Shown: positions 21,764-28,995, counted from the stretch's first letter. The stretch is DNA of 64,000 bases from Siderastrea siderea (GCA_964030785.1 OZ034972.1:19471683-19535682); one strand, 5' to 3'. The notes: generated from the letters alone by a model not told the origin. A program made the numbers and translations.

Positions 21764-22120
21764 TTACAATTTTAAACGTTTCTTGGCTTGCATAATTTTC
21801 TTGACCACCCGTTCCGTCTTGTTTTTCTTGCCGGGTAATCGATCAATGGCTTGGATCATCTTGGTATCGGCTTTCCATTTATCTTGCAAATTCTTGGCAC
21901 GACTGTAATCAATGTCGTGTTGCTTAGCAATCTGGTCCAAGCGATTGATCCCGGGATCCCCCCGTTTCAGACGTTTAGCCAAATGGGTGCCAGGGCCCAT
22001 GTACTGATAACCGGGCCAATGAAATTCCTTCCCCGTTTTCGCAATCCATTTTTGTACATCCAAAGCCCCTCCTCGTTGGGGGCGTTTCCGTTTCATACCC
22101 CTTCTCCTCTTGGTGGGCAT
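21764..22120 (-). CDS. Phospholipase A2-like virion protein
   Basis: This 118-residue basic protein has the parvovirus-type phospholipase A2 signature: a calcium-loop motif YMGPGT (about 40-45) and catalytic AKQHDIDY (His 68, Asp 69). Parvoviruses use such a domain in the capsid VP1 region to break the endosomal membrane during entry, and related domains are known in other animal DNA viruses. The N-terminus is Lys/Arg-rich and contains QRGGA (about 15-19), a candidate maturation-protease site that would free the enzyme from its basic tail. It is the last gene of the leftward block, 3 bases beyond the next gene's stop. The call is by motif only. Confidence 0.8.
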   Translation of the reverse strand: MPTKRRRGMKRKRPQRGGALDVQKWIAKTGKEFHWPGYQYMGPGTHLAKRLKRGDPGINRLDQIAKQHDIDYSRAKNLQDKWKADTKMIQAIDRLPGKKNKTERVVKKIMQAKKRLKL

Positions 22121-22123
22121 GTT

Positions 22124-22792
22124 TTATTCACTGTCGTACTGCAAACGTCTCCGTCGGGGCTGTTTGGTTTTGGTCCAATCTTCCCAACCGGGTAAGGGTT
22201 TTAATCGTTGCACTTCACGGGAGACGCCTTTGCCTTTGCCTTTGCCTTTGCCTTTGCCTTTCGCGGCACCACTTTCGGTTAAATGCTTTTCCCAGGCCTT
22301 GCGTCGTTCTCGCACGGCTTCTAAACGCGATCGGATATCCCCTCGACTAGTAGAAGGTCTCTCTTCTCCTCGACTGGTAGAAGGTCTCGGTTCTCTCGCG
22401 CCTTCCCTGGTAGCAGGGGTAATGGTGGGTTTGGGAGCCGACGGACCTCCTTTTATCATGCGCTTCAACCATTGTTCCACGGGTCCCGTCACCAAATCCC
22501 CGGCTTCTTCTTCTTCTTCACCTGGTGGACCACCCGGGGCACCCGGGGCACCAACCCCCACCCCGCCAGGAAATTGACGAATGCGTTTGGTTAACTTGAT
22601 TAATTCTTGACTCAACGGTTTGGTTTGAGCATTAACCAAGGCTGGGGGTAATTGAGGGTTGGCTAACAAGACATGTTTTTGGGCGGCGAGCGTTGCGGCT
22701 TTGTTCAACAAGGCATTTTCGGTGAGTTCTCCTTTGTAATATTGAATGAGTTGTTCCAAGTCCTTTTGGGGAATCATGTACACTTCGTCCAT
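22124..22792 (-). CDS. Conserved-looking virion-block protein with Lys-Gly repeats (222 aa)
   Basis: Residues 1-75 form a compact, mostly helical region. Next come a Gly/Pro/Glu-rich linker (PGAPGG, EEEEE), a short WLKRMIKGG segment, a repeated RPSTSRG pair and a helical EAVRERRKAWEKHL stretch. A run of Lys-Gly dipeptides (about 177-188) and a basic RRRR end close the protein. The ATG overlaps the 3' end of the preceding gene by 19 bases. The architecture suggests an internal, DNA- or scaffold-associated virion component, but I do not recognise the family. Confidence 0.7.
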   Translation of the reverse strand: MDEVYMIPQKDLEQLIQYYKGELTENALLNKAATLAAQKHVLLANPQLPPALVNAQTKPLSQELIKLTKRIRQFPGGVGVGAPGAPGGPPGEEEEEAGDLVTGPVEQWLKRMIKGGPSAPKPTITPATREGAREPRPSTSRGEERPSTSRGDIRSRLEAVRERRKAWEKHLTESGAAKGKGKGKGKGKGVSREVQRLKPLPGWEDWTKTKQPRRRRLQYDSE

Positions 22793-23004
22793 GGTCGTTG
22801 ACTACAGTCGGGGCAAAGTTCCCCGTCTTCCTGGTCACGGCAACTCTTACAAAGACGGGCCCTCAAGATGTGTTGGTACTCTCGATACAACAGGTGATAT
22901 TTATGCTTCCAATAATGACACTCGTCTTTCCACTTGTCGGTGGCCCGATTGGCCTCTTGTAATAGAGTCATCCACGTAGGGAGGGTTAACGAACACATTG
23001 ACAT
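22774..23004 (-). CDS. Small protein with CxxC zinc knuckle (about 76 aa)
   Basis: An open frame continues upstream to 23058, but ATG 23004 (or 22998) is preferred because it overlaps the end of the preceding gene by only about 19 bases, as is usual here. The product is helical with several Trp/Tyr residues and ends in CKSC...CPDC, a likely single zinc-binding knuckle, with a final Cys near the C-terminus. Function unknown. Its tight packing in the leftward block supports expression. Confidence 0.55.
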   Translation of the reverse strand: MSMCSLTLPTWMTLLQEANRATDKWKDECHYWKHKYHLLYREYQHILRARLCKSCRDQEDGELCPDCSQRPWTKCT

Positions 23005-23303
23005 AACACCTCGTGAAGTCCTTGAAACAATCCGCTTCCTTTTTGTCGGACTAACCACTGACGACGTTTTTTGACGGAATGTCGACGACGCCCCAAATCA
23101 CGTAGTACCTTTTTATAGGGTTGAAGTTTAGCCAGCATGGGTGGGGTGACGGGAATCTTGTTTTTTAAGAAGTTCAACACCAATTCACTCACAGCATTGA
23201 TTTGATCGGCATTGGCATGTTGTAACAACTCTTGACGTTTGGAACCATTGGCTTCTTGTAACATGGACCGTAAAAACGGTAATTGACGTCGAAGACGTTG
23301 CAT
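22986..23303 (-). CDS. Basic virion-block protein with YKK-rich motif (105 aa)
   Basis: A helical N-terminus with a repeated Leu pattern is followed by a proline break (IPVTPPM). Then comes a strongly basic segment, LQPYKKVLRDL then RRRHSVKKRRQWL, and a short hydrophobic end. Proteins with this Lys/Arg-Tyr spacing and a late Gly-Leu hydrophobic tail are frequent in metazoan Mavericks, and I believe this is that family, from memory of its style only. It might bind DNA or the capsid interior. The start ATG lies 4 bases beyond the stop codon of the 54-residue gene. Confidence 0.65.
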   Translation of the reverse strand: MQRLRRQLPFLRSMLQEANGSKRQELLQHANADQINAVSELVLNFLKNKIPVTPPMLAKLQPYKKVLRDLGRRRHSVKKRRQWLVRQKGSGLFQGLHEVLCQCVR

Positions 23304-23306
23304 CCT

Positions 23307-23471
23307 TTATCGGTGACGACGACGATACCGTTGATTGGCTTTTTGAATCGTGCGTTTTATACGTTTATCCGTTTCCAAGGCCACGGCTTTCCCCAATCCT
23401 GCCATAGCGGGCACCAATAGATTTAAAAAACCGCCTCGTTGACGACGGCGTCGTCTTCTCCTCCTCACCAT
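23307..23471 (-). CDS. 54-residue poly-Arg protein with hydrophobic helix
   Basis: A short gene starts with ATG at 23471, overlapping the TGA of the neighbouring gene (ATGGTGA), and stops at 23307-23309. It encodes eight consecutive Arg, then QRGG, a hydrophobic FLNLLVPAMAGLGKAVAL segment, and a basic tail. The layout matches the 62-residue protein at 28769-28957. Cleavage after QRGG would separate the Arg tract from a membrane-active-looking helix, reminiscent of adenovirus small core and lytic peptides. Function inferred. Confidence 0.7.
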   Translation of the reverse strand: MVRRRRRRRRQRGGFLNLLVPAMAGLGKAVALETDKRIKRTIQKANQRYRRRHR

Positions 23472-23794
23472 GGTCGACCCGTCAATAGACGTTGAAGGGC
23501 TTTGTCTTGTTTGATGGCATCCCGCGTCTCTTTATAACCTTGACGGGTATTGCGTTTAAAATCTTGCCACCAACCCCCACCTCGTTGTCGTCGGTAATGT
23601 TGTACATTATCGGTAATGCCTTTCAAGGCTTGACCACCTAATTTGCCTAAAGCCAGTCCAAACCCAGGTGCTGGGCCTGATAGAAACATACTCATGCCAT
23701 GGGCAATTTTATCCACCAAACGGGGTTTGCGACGCATTAAAGCCCCTCCTCGTTGTTTCCTTTTTCTGCGTCGTCGTCGTCGTTGGACGGCCAT
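23465..23794 (-). CDS. Core-like basic protein with two RGG sites (109 aa)
   Basis: An Arg/Lys-rich leader ends in QRGGA (about 15-19). A middle section with a hydrophobic, Gly-rich helix (about 32-58) ends in QRGGG (about 69-73), and an amphipathic basic tail follows. The two potential protease sites would release the middle helix. The layout recalls adenovirus protein VI/VII precursors, but there is no direct sequence evidence of homology. The start overlaps the SLATT-like gene by 58 bases in another frame, and the stop overlaps the next ATG. Confidence 0.65.
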   Translation of the reverse strand: MAVQRRRRRRKRKQRGGALMRRKPRLVDKIAHGMSMFLSGPAPGFGLALGKLGGQALKGITDNVQHYRRQRGGGWWQDFKRNTRQGYKETRDAIKQDKALQRLLTGRPW

Positions 23795-24399
23795 GGTTCT
23801 AAGAGTGTGGGACTAGGAGGGAGCGGCTTTTTATGGATCCAATAGTCTTTGGGTCTCAAGGGACGAGGACATCCGTCTACATAGCATAGGGCTTCCAAGG
23901 GTTGGTACACAAAATGACCATGGTAATCTTGCACACATCGTTTGGGTAATGGAGGGGTGAAATCCACAATGGTATCATCCAAGGTTTGCATCTTGATTAA
24001 AAATCGTTCCAGATCCTCCAAGGGAATACCCCGCACATGGGTTTTCAATTCGGTCAAGGCTTTGGCATAGGTGGTAAACGCAAACCGGCTCATGGTCACT
24101 TTAAATCGGTATTGTTTAAAATCATTCCATCCTTTGACCACGGTGCCCACGGCCGCCAAACAGGCTACCAATGTACTGTTTTCCAAAAGGGGACCCGCAA
24201 TCATACCAGCGGCCATCAGGAGTAAGGCCATGCCATTGAACAAGGCATTGACACACCTGTAATGATTCAACATTTTTCGATAACACCACCATTGTTGATG
24301 ATAAAAAGCATACAAGGAATCCATGCGTTGTAATAATTCTGGGGGGAAGGGAAGACCATGTTGTTTTGATCCATTCAATAACGACACGACGGTTTTCAT
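23737..24399 (-). CDS. Two-helix membrane protein, SLATT-like (220 aa)
   Basis: An N-terminal helix rich in Trp/Tyr (about 25-48) leads into two closely spaced hydrophobic segments (about 50-69 and 75-90). A basic amphipathic stretch (NDFKQYRFKVTMSRF) and a long helix to about 140 follow. This order (helix, two transmembrane helices with a very short turn, then a charged helix) is that of SLATT domains. In bacteria these are predicted pore-forming effectors paired with SLOG or SMODS proteins. A Pro-rich, acidic C-terminus (DDDD) follows. The same element encodes a SLOG-like protein at 33971-34663. An alternative is a virion membrane or entry protein without signalling role. The gene starts 2 bases after the preceding stop codon. 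Confidence 0.6.
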   Translation of the reverse strand: MKTVVSLLNGSKQHGLPFPPELLQRMDSLYAFYHQQWWCYRKMLNHYRCVNALFNGMALLLMAAGMIAGPLLENSTLVACLAAVGTVVKGWNDFKQYRFKVTMSRFAFTTYAKALTELKTHVRGIPLEDLERFLIKMQTLDDTIVDFTPPLPKRCVQDYHGHFVYQPLEALCYVDGCPRPLRPKDYWIHKKPLPPSPTLLEPWPSNDDDDAEKGNNEEGL

Positions 24400-24401
24400 C
24401 T

Positions 24402-25346
24402 TTACGGCGAAACACGGGACGACGAGGTTTGTACGCTCGGTGCTCCTCCTTGTTTATAACTGGTGACAATGCTATTGGTCATGGTGACATTAGCAATTTC
24501 ACGTCCTTGGGCCAACTGTTCTTGATCTTGTAACAGCATACGTAAACGTCGTTGTAAATCCGCTTGACGCAAGGTACGAGGCTGTCTGCCAGAACTCCCA
24601 GACGTCCAAGATCCTCGAGGGGTGGCTGGATTGGAGGCCGGTGTCAAAGGTGTACCGGGAAAAAGTCGTCGTCGTCGCCCACGTCGTCCACCACGTCCTC
24701 CACGACGGCCGCCACCACCACCACCACCACCTCCACCACCACCACCACCTCCTCCACCACCAGCACCACCAGCACCACCAGCTCCAGCACCACCAGCTCC
24801 AGCACCACCACCACGCCCGCCAGCACCACCAGCTCCAGCACCACCACCACCACGCCCACCACCACCACGGCCACCACCACCACCACCACGGCCACCACCA
24901 CCACCACCACGTCCGCCACCACGGCCACCACTACCACCACGTCCATTACCCCCAGCACCCACTGCTGCTGTCCGGCCACTTGGTGCTGTTCGCCAACCAG
25001 GTGGACTTCTCGGGGACTCCGGGGTGGTCTGGGGGCTTTGGAATGGGGGTGAATGGGATGCTCGACTTCCTACCCCAGCTGGGGAAGAGGCCTGTGCAGG
25101 GGGTGCACCATCCAGATCGGGCCAGGTGGCCACTGTCCTGGGGGAGGGGAGACTTCTCAAAAACTCACTGAGGACCTCGGGGTGCATTTCCTCCAGGGCC
25201 ACGTCCACAAGGCCTTCGTCTCCCGTGAAATACAGTTGTTGCAGGGTCCCTGGGGACATTTGATTACTGCTGGATGCCCCCACCCCCGCAGGGGACACGG
25301 TATCGTACGATTGCGGAGGTTGACGGTCATCATCATCATCGGCCAT
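24402..25346 (-). CDS. Gly/Arg-rich (RGG) virion-block protein (314 aa)
   Basis: An acidic N-terminus (MADDDDDRQPP) leads into about 100 residues of Ser/Pro-rich sequence. About 90 residues of Gly-rich RGG and GAGG repeats follow, ending in an unbroken Gly run, then an Arg patch (RRGRRRR) and a helical, Leu/Gln-rich region. The tail NVTMTNSIVTSYKQGG looks like an ordered strand. RGG tracts bind nucleic acid and drive condensation, so a genome-packing or RNA-binding role is possible. Family not recognised. The Gly repeats are GC-rich CCACCA-type codons on the plus strand and create large false Pro/His open frames opposite. Confidence 0.75.
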   Translation of the reverse strand: MADDDDDRQPPQSYDTVSPAGVGASSSNQMSPGTLQQLYFTGDEGLVDVALEEMHPEVLSEFLRSLPSPRTVATWPDLDGAPPAQASSPAGVGSRASHSPPFQSPQTTPESPRSPPGWRTAPSGRTAAVGAGGNGRGGSGGRGGGRGGGGGGRGGGGGGRGGGGRGGGGAGAGGAGGRGGGAGAGGAGAGGAGGAGGGGGGGGGGGGGGGGGGRRGGRGGRRGRRRRLFPGTPLTPASNPATPRGSWTSGSSGRQPRTLRQADLQRRLRMLLQDQEQLAQGREIANVTMTNSIVTSYKQGGAPSVQTSSSRVSP

Positions 25347-25381
25347 GGTTGCTCTTTTTCCTGTTCAAATGGGGTGTCGTG

Positions 25382-25389
25382 CCTTTATA
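25382..25389 (-). promoter_or_regulatory. TATA box overlapping the ATPase stop codon
   Basis: TATAAAGG on the minus strand (25389-25382) shares its bases with the TAA stop of the ATPase and lies 36 bases before the ATG of the Gly-rich gene. It shows how tightly the leftward genes are packed, each with its own promoter. Confidence 0.6.
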
Positions 25390-26038
25390 GTCGTTTTTGA
25401 TAGGTGCGAGTCCATCCTTCGTCTTTTAACAGGTGACTCAATACACGTTGTTGATCGGACGAGGCGGGGTGTAAATCCAAGACCAAATACCCATACGGTC
25501 GTGTAGTGGCTTGATGAAACGTCTCCAATGTGTCTTTCCACGTGGTCGGAAACGATTGCAACATGACATTGCGTACCCCTAATTGATCTCGAGGGTTCTT
25601 GAACGCCACGATGTAATGGGCATTGCGGGATATACTTTTCGCATAGCGACCCACGGGAAACATGTCTTGGCACAAGTATAGGACAGTCACCCCTTGATGA
25701 TGTGAATGTTTGGTGAATAAATCCAACACGCGTTTATCGTGACTCCCTTCGTCCATTAAATCATCCAAGACCAGGACCCCATGTCCTTCAGGAAACCATT
25801 GCACTAAGGCCTCATGATCGGGAATCCCTTCGTGAAACACCACCCCTTGATCTTGCATGCCTTGAAATCGATCTTGCCAGGCCCCATAACAATAATGCAT
25901 TTGGGTCGGTGGGGTGTCAAACAACTCCGGGTTGTCTACCAAGAGTTTTTCCGTAAACGCGGTTTTACCACATCCCGAAGGACCCACCACCAAGATAGAG
26001 GAAGGCGTATGAAAACGAAACGGTTTCCCCGTTTGCAT
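25385..26038 (-). CDS. DNA-packaging ATPase (FtsK/A32 type)
   Basis: This 217-residue P-loop ATPase carries Walker A GPSGCGKT (19-26), Walker B GVLVLDDLMDE (Asp 92-93) and a downstream LYLCQD sensor-like strand. These are the features of the genome-packaging ATPases of Polintons, adenovirus-like and nucleocytoplasmic viruses. It would pump viral DNA into preformed capsids. The length is normal for the family. A tRNA-like gene lies directly upstream, and the TATA-like AATAAAAAGG that could drive it overlaps that gene's 3' end. Confidence 0.95.
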   Translation of the reverse strand: MQTGKPFRFHTPSSILVVGPSGCGKTAFTEKLLVDNPELFDTPPTQMHYCYGAWQDRFQGMQDQGVVFHEGIPDHEALVQWFPEGHGVLVLDDLMDEGSHDKRVLDLFTKHSHHQGVTVLYLCQDMFPVGRYAKSISRNAHYIVAFKNPRDQLGVRNVMLQSFPTTWKDTLETFHQATTRPYGYLVLDLHPASSDQQRVLSHLLKDEGWTRTYQKRL

Positions 26039-26057
26039 GATGACGAACTACCCTTAG

Positions 26058-26065
26058 AAAAAAAA
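26058..26065 (-). terminator. RNA polymerase III terminator (T8)
   Basis: Eight consecutive T on the minus strand start 14 bases after the discriminator base of the tRNA-like gene. That is strong enough to end a polymerase III transcript. Confidence 0.75.
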
Positions 26066-26078
26066 GGCACCTTTTTAT

Positions 26079-26165
26079 TGGAATCGGTGGGACTCGAACC
26101 CACGCACGACCCTCCTCATGTATTCGAGGGGGATCCAAAGGCTCTACCCACTGAGCTACGACTCC
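26079..26165 (-). tRNA. tRNA-like gene with long variable arm, apparent anticodon CCC
   Basis: The 87-base fold is as follows. The acceptor GGAGTCG/CGATTCC has one G-U. The D arm is GCTC/GAGC. The anticodon stem TTTGG/TCGAA pairs with two G-U and has the 7-base loop ATCCCCC. A 19-base variable arm has a CATG/CGTG stem. The T arm GTGGG/CCCAC is perfect around TTCGAGT, and the discriminator is A. Box A (TAGCTCAGTGG) and box B (GGTTCGAGTCC) match consensus, and a T8 terminator follows. Long variable arms normally mark Leu, Ser and some Tyr tRNAs, yet CCC would read Gly GGG codons. It sits between the ATPase and protease genes of the virus. It may be a working tRNA, a regulatory tRNA mimic or a decaying gene. 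Confidence 0.7.
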
Positions 26166-26193
26166 GACACCAGTTTTTTCCAACAAATTTTAT

Positions 26194-26733
26194 TTAATGA
26201 TTACATTGATGATACGGATGACAACAGAGTTGATACCATCTGGCTTCTTGGCCTACAATCAATTGTTGAAGGCGTTGACCCGCTTGATGGTCATTACTAA
26301 CATAATCATGATCCGAAAACTCATTTAAAAACGCTTGCAAGGTCCGTCCACGGGCTTTGGCTTTCAAATACAACAAGGCGTAATCACCACAACTCTTGCT
26401 TGAAATGGCTTGGAGGGACTTGCCATTGGTCACTACATACTTCCAATGTTGGACAATCCAATCTCGTAACGGGGTAGCTTGCACGTACGTATCCAATGGC
26501 AAAGCATAACTGTCCAGGACTTCACACACCTTTCCATCGGTCCACACCGCTAACCAATGTTGTCCCGGTTGATCGTGTGGGTCCGTATTCACAATGTACC
26601 CTTGGGGTTGGGTCTTGACAGGAGTCTTGGGTAAACGATCACAGGCCACCGTCCCGTAAAAGACAGGGTTCAATTGGGGGTCGTCGCGGGCTAAATAATC
26701 CAACTGCACATTATTCAAGGCCACGTGTTCCAT
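26194..26733 (-). CDS. Adenain-like cysteine maturation protease
   Basis: This 179-residue protein has the adenovirus-protease/Ulp1 catalytic order: His 59 (GQHWLAV), Asp 74 (VLDSYALP), Gln 108 and Cys 115 (SSKSCGDYAL). It should cleave capsid and core precursors during virion maturation. The recurring (Q/M)RGG motifs in neighbouring small proteins are candidate targets. Its ATG overlaps the capsid gene's stop (TGATG), coupling the two. Length is slightly under the adenoviral enzyme, with no missing catalytic residue. Confidence 0.93.
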   Translation of the reverse strand: MEHVALNNVQLDYLARDDPQLNPVFYGTVACDRLPKTPVKTQPQGYIVNTDPHDQPGQHWLAVWTDGKVCEVLDSYALPLDTYVQATPLRDWIVQHWKYVVTNGKSLQAISSKSCGDYALLYLKAKARGRTLQAFLNEFSDHDYVSNDHQAGQRLQQLIVGQEARWYQLCCHPYHQCNH

Positions 26734-28145
26734 CAGTGCTGGTAAATGTTATACAACACGGCTCCGTTCCTGTCAATCTCCAGCAAATTCTCAAATTCTC
26801 CATACACGAGTACGGTTATATTGACACCGGGGGCAGCTCCAAATTCCAAGACCAGTTGTAAATCGCCTGTTTGCTTGGGGTTGAGGTTTTGACTGTCAGC
26901 ACATCCATTGGCCACATTGTCAAACATGTACAAGGTACAATTTTTATCTTCGCCCCAATCCAGCAGTTCTACCATATTGCCTTTCTTTTTACACCAGGCA
27001 CCACTGGCTTGCAGAAAACGGAAGTAGCCTAGATTATCTCGGGTGCCATTGTTGTGCACTAACTGGAGGGTTTCATAAGGGTACTCTTCTCCTTTGACAA
27101 TCTGTCGAATGGAGGTCAGCCCAAATTTCTGGAAACAGAACGGATCTCGGGTCACATCTCCATTGAAGGCACGGCTGTCCAGTAACCCCACAATCATTCG
27201 GTCAGGTATTCTGTTTTGAAACAGGTTGGGGATATCAAAGCGGACCAGGTTGTTTTGCATGCTGAAGGTCCGGATTTCACTGCGGACGGTCGGGTAAGCC
27301 GCCACTTCTCCTTCATTGTGTCTTTTGCTAGATATACTCTGGTAGATGGCGTCATTCAAACGCAGTTGGCAGAGATGAAACCGTAGTTTCACATCCCCTT
27401 CCATCAATCGGCCAGCTAGAGCCACTCCATTCAAAAACAGGCTGGGACCATTGAAATGAAATTTCATCTTGATTTCGATGCCTGGCACCAACAGTTTGCC
27501 AGTGTGAAAGACTTCCAAGTGCGGGGTAAACACTAGACTGTGGGTGACACCTCCAGCATACTTGGCCACTTCAGCTTTCATGGCGCCCAAGGCCCCTTTG
27601 TGATTGGCAGGGAGATTCTGGTAGTCTACATGTCCAGCACCAGCATTCGCTGTGGTGTTGGTGTTGGTGGCAGTCCATTCGGGTGGGAAATCCACTTGAT
27701 TGAACCATCCTTGGGGTCCTAACACGGTCTTGCCATCTTCTCGGTCATAATTCAGCAAGGTTTCTAGGTAAGCTTTGTAATGATACGTGTCGGATTGTGG
27801 ACTGATCAACGTGCCATTCAACTGCAAGTCAATTTGTTTGATGATGGAATGGGCCAAATTATTGACGGGCCACAATTTCTGATTGGCCACCAAGTTCCCG
27901 GCATCCTCCTTTTTCAAACTCAATTCCATGGTAAAGTAACTGCGTCCCAAATCCACAAAATCGTCCAACCCTGGAATGATGAATTCCATGGGATTGATAC
28001 CCGTGGTGGTGGGTTGAATGGTGACCATGCGATAGGCATTGATGCTAATGTCGGTCGGTGGCACCTTGAAAATCCGTAAGGCAGGGTTGACGGTCCCTTC
28101 GGAACGCTCGTGAGCCGGGGCGGTTTGTGTACTCACGTCAGGCAT
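26733..28145 (-). CDS. Major capsid protein (double jelly-roll)
   Basis: This 470-residue protein matches the hexon-like capsid proteins of Polintons/adintoviruses. It has an N-terminal segment ISINAYRMVTIQPTT followed by a beta-rich pattern with acidic and aromatic turns. One long insertion (about 155-215) lies in the first barrel, and the C-terminus ends in a strand LVLEFGAAPG and FENLLEID. Double-jelly-roll subunits form trimeric capsomers of an icosahedral shell. Position between protease and core-protein genes agrees with the family layout. A TATAAAAACC box lies 41-50 bases upstream. The assignment is by sequence style and context, not by alignment. Confidence 0.9.
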   Translation of the reverse strand: MPDVSTQTAPAHERSEGTVNPALRIFKVPPTDISINAYRMVTIQPTTTGINPMEFIIPGLDDFVDLGRSYFTMELSLKKEDAGNLVANQKLWPVNNLAHSIIKQIDLQLNGTLISPQSDTYHYKAYLETLLNYDREDGKTVLGPQGWFNQVDFPPEWTATNTNTTANAGAGHVDYQNLPANHKGALGAMKAEVAKYAGGVTHSLVFTPHLEVFHTGKLLVPGIEIKMKFHFNGPSLFLNGVALAGRLMEGDVKLRFHLCQLRLNDAIYQSISSKRHNEGEVAAYPTVRSEIRTFSMQNNLVRFDIPNLFQNRIPDRMIVGLLDSRAFNGDVTRDPFCFQKFGLTSIRQIVKGEEYPYETLQLVHNNGTRDNLGYFRFLQASGAWCKKKGNMVELLDWGEDKNCTLYMFDNVANGCADSQNLNPKQTGDLQLVLEFGAAPGVNITVLVYGEFENLLEIDRNGAVLYNIYQH

Positions 28146-28147
28146 GT

Positions 28148-28369
28148 TTAACGTCGTCGAGTGGTACCCCGTCGTCGTCGTGAGGGGTTTTTATAGCGTC
28201 GTCGTGCTAAACGTTGTCTCAAATCAAACCCGGGGACTCTCATCACCTCGGGACTTAACCATCCACCACGTTGTCGTCGCATGAGTTTCCAAAACGGATA
28301 CAGTCCACCCCATTGAGACAACCCTCGATTACTACGAATCCGTCGAGGTCGTGAATGCACGGGTTCCAT
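28148..28369 (-). CDS. Small Arg-rich core-like protein (73 aa)
   Basis: The first true ATG is at 28369. The open frame extends two codons further only through a GTG. The product is very basic, with QRGGW near residue 37 (RRQRGGWLSPEV) splitting an aromatic N-terminal half from a C-terminus of repeated Arg. This resembles adenovirus small core peptides that condense DNA and are trimmed by the viral protease. The role is inferred. Confidence 0.65.
   Translation of the reverse strand: MEPVHSRPRRIRSNRGLSQWGGLYPFWKLMRRQRGGWLSPEVMRVPGFDLRQRLARRRYKNPSRRRRGTTRRR
28186..28195 (-). promoter_or_regulatory. TATA box for the capsid-protease pair
   Basis: TATAAAAACC on the minus strand ends 41 bases upstream of the capsid ATG, inside the 3' end of the small basic gene at 28148-28369. 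Confidence 0.6.
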
Positions 28370-28371
28370 GT

Positions 28372-28698
28372 TCACACTCCCAAAATATCACGTGCACGTT
28401 TGGTTTGTTTGGGAAATAAGGCAGTGGCTACACGCACGGCGTCTTTCACGTTCTTATGACTCAACGCTTTCTTGGCTTGTTTGGTGATTTCCTTTTTAAG
28501 GACGTCTTCGGCTTTGCGTTTGATACCTCGTGTCAAACCCGTTTCCAAGCCTCTCTTGATATTACTAGGCAATTTTAAAGGATTTCGCGTCCTTATAAGA
28601 CCTTGCAACCCCCCACGCATCAGATCCGTCATCACTCCTTTGCCTTGTTGATCATACCACTCGTCGGTTCGAAATCGTGTCAAACTTCCCCCACGCAT
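28372..28698 (-). CDS. Core-like basic protein with MRGG sites (108 aa)
   Basis: It starts MRGGSLTRF and has a second MRGGL near residue 27. Both fit the adenain cleavage rule (Met/Ile/Leu)-x-Gly-Gly. The rest is a Lys/Arg-rich amphipathic helix (GLTRGIKRKAEDVLKKE) ending in ALFPKQTKRARDILGV. It is likely a DNA-binding internal virion protein processed during maturation. A TATA box lies 55-64 bases upstream. Confidence 0.65.
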   Translation of the reverse strand: MRGGSLTRFRTDEWYDQQGKGVMTDLMRGGLQGLIRTRNPLKLPSNIKRGLETGLTRGIKRKAEDVLKKEITKQAKKALSHKNVKDAVRVATALFPKQTKRARDILGV

Positions 28699-28752
28699 GG
28701 TGCCTTCTTCTTCACCAGGGATAAACGTTTTGTTTGGGCTTCATGGGACTCC

Positions 28753-28762
28753 CCTTTTTATA
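28753..28762 (-). promoter_or_regulatory. TATA box for the MRGG protein gene
   Basis: TATAAAAAGG on the minus strand (28762-28753), overlapping or abutting the stop region of the 62-residue gene upstream. Confidence 0.55.
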
Positions 28763-28768
28763 CCGTCA

Positions 28769-28957
28769 TCATTGTCGTCGTTTTTTCCGAAAAGCGGCTT
28801 CCAACCCTTTTTTAGCCCCGTAACTCGCGGCACCACTTGCGGCACCCAACGCCACAGCTTTCCCTCCAGCGATCAAGGCTGGAATGAGGGCTGCCAGGGG
28901 CAAGAGACCCCCTCGTTGCCTTCTTCGTCTCCTTCGACGCACTCTTGTCTTGGGCAT
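28769..28957 (-). CDS. 62-residue poly-Arg protein with hydrophobic helix
   Basis: An Arg tract (VRRRRRRR) is followed by QRGGL and then about 35 hydrophobic, Ala/Gly-rich residues (LLPLAALIPALIAGG onward), ending with Lys/Arg. It has the same plan as the 54-residue protein at 23307-23471, so the two may be ancient duplicates. Cleavage after QRGG would release a membrane-inserting peptide. The function is inferred from composition only. Confidence 0.7.
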   Translation of the reverse strand: MPKTRVRRRRRRRQRGGLLPLAALIPALIAGGKAVALGAASGAASYGAKKGLEAAFRKKRRQ

Positions 28958-28986
28958 CTTTGTTTGTTTTTCACAACCCTTGTTTT

Positions 28987-28995
28987 CTTTTTATA
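28987..28995 (-). promoter_or_regulatory. TATA box for the 62-residue gene
   Basis: TATAAAAAG on the minus strand begins 2 bases past the TGA stop of the 80-residue gene and 30-38 bases before the next ATG. Confidence 0.55.

Noticed and set aside
24564..25263. Large plus-strand Pro-rich, Thr-rich and His-rich frames
   Set aside because: These are shadows of the Gly-rich gene on the other strand, created by the CCA/CCACCA repeats. The minus-strand frame has the matching TATA box and ordered ends.
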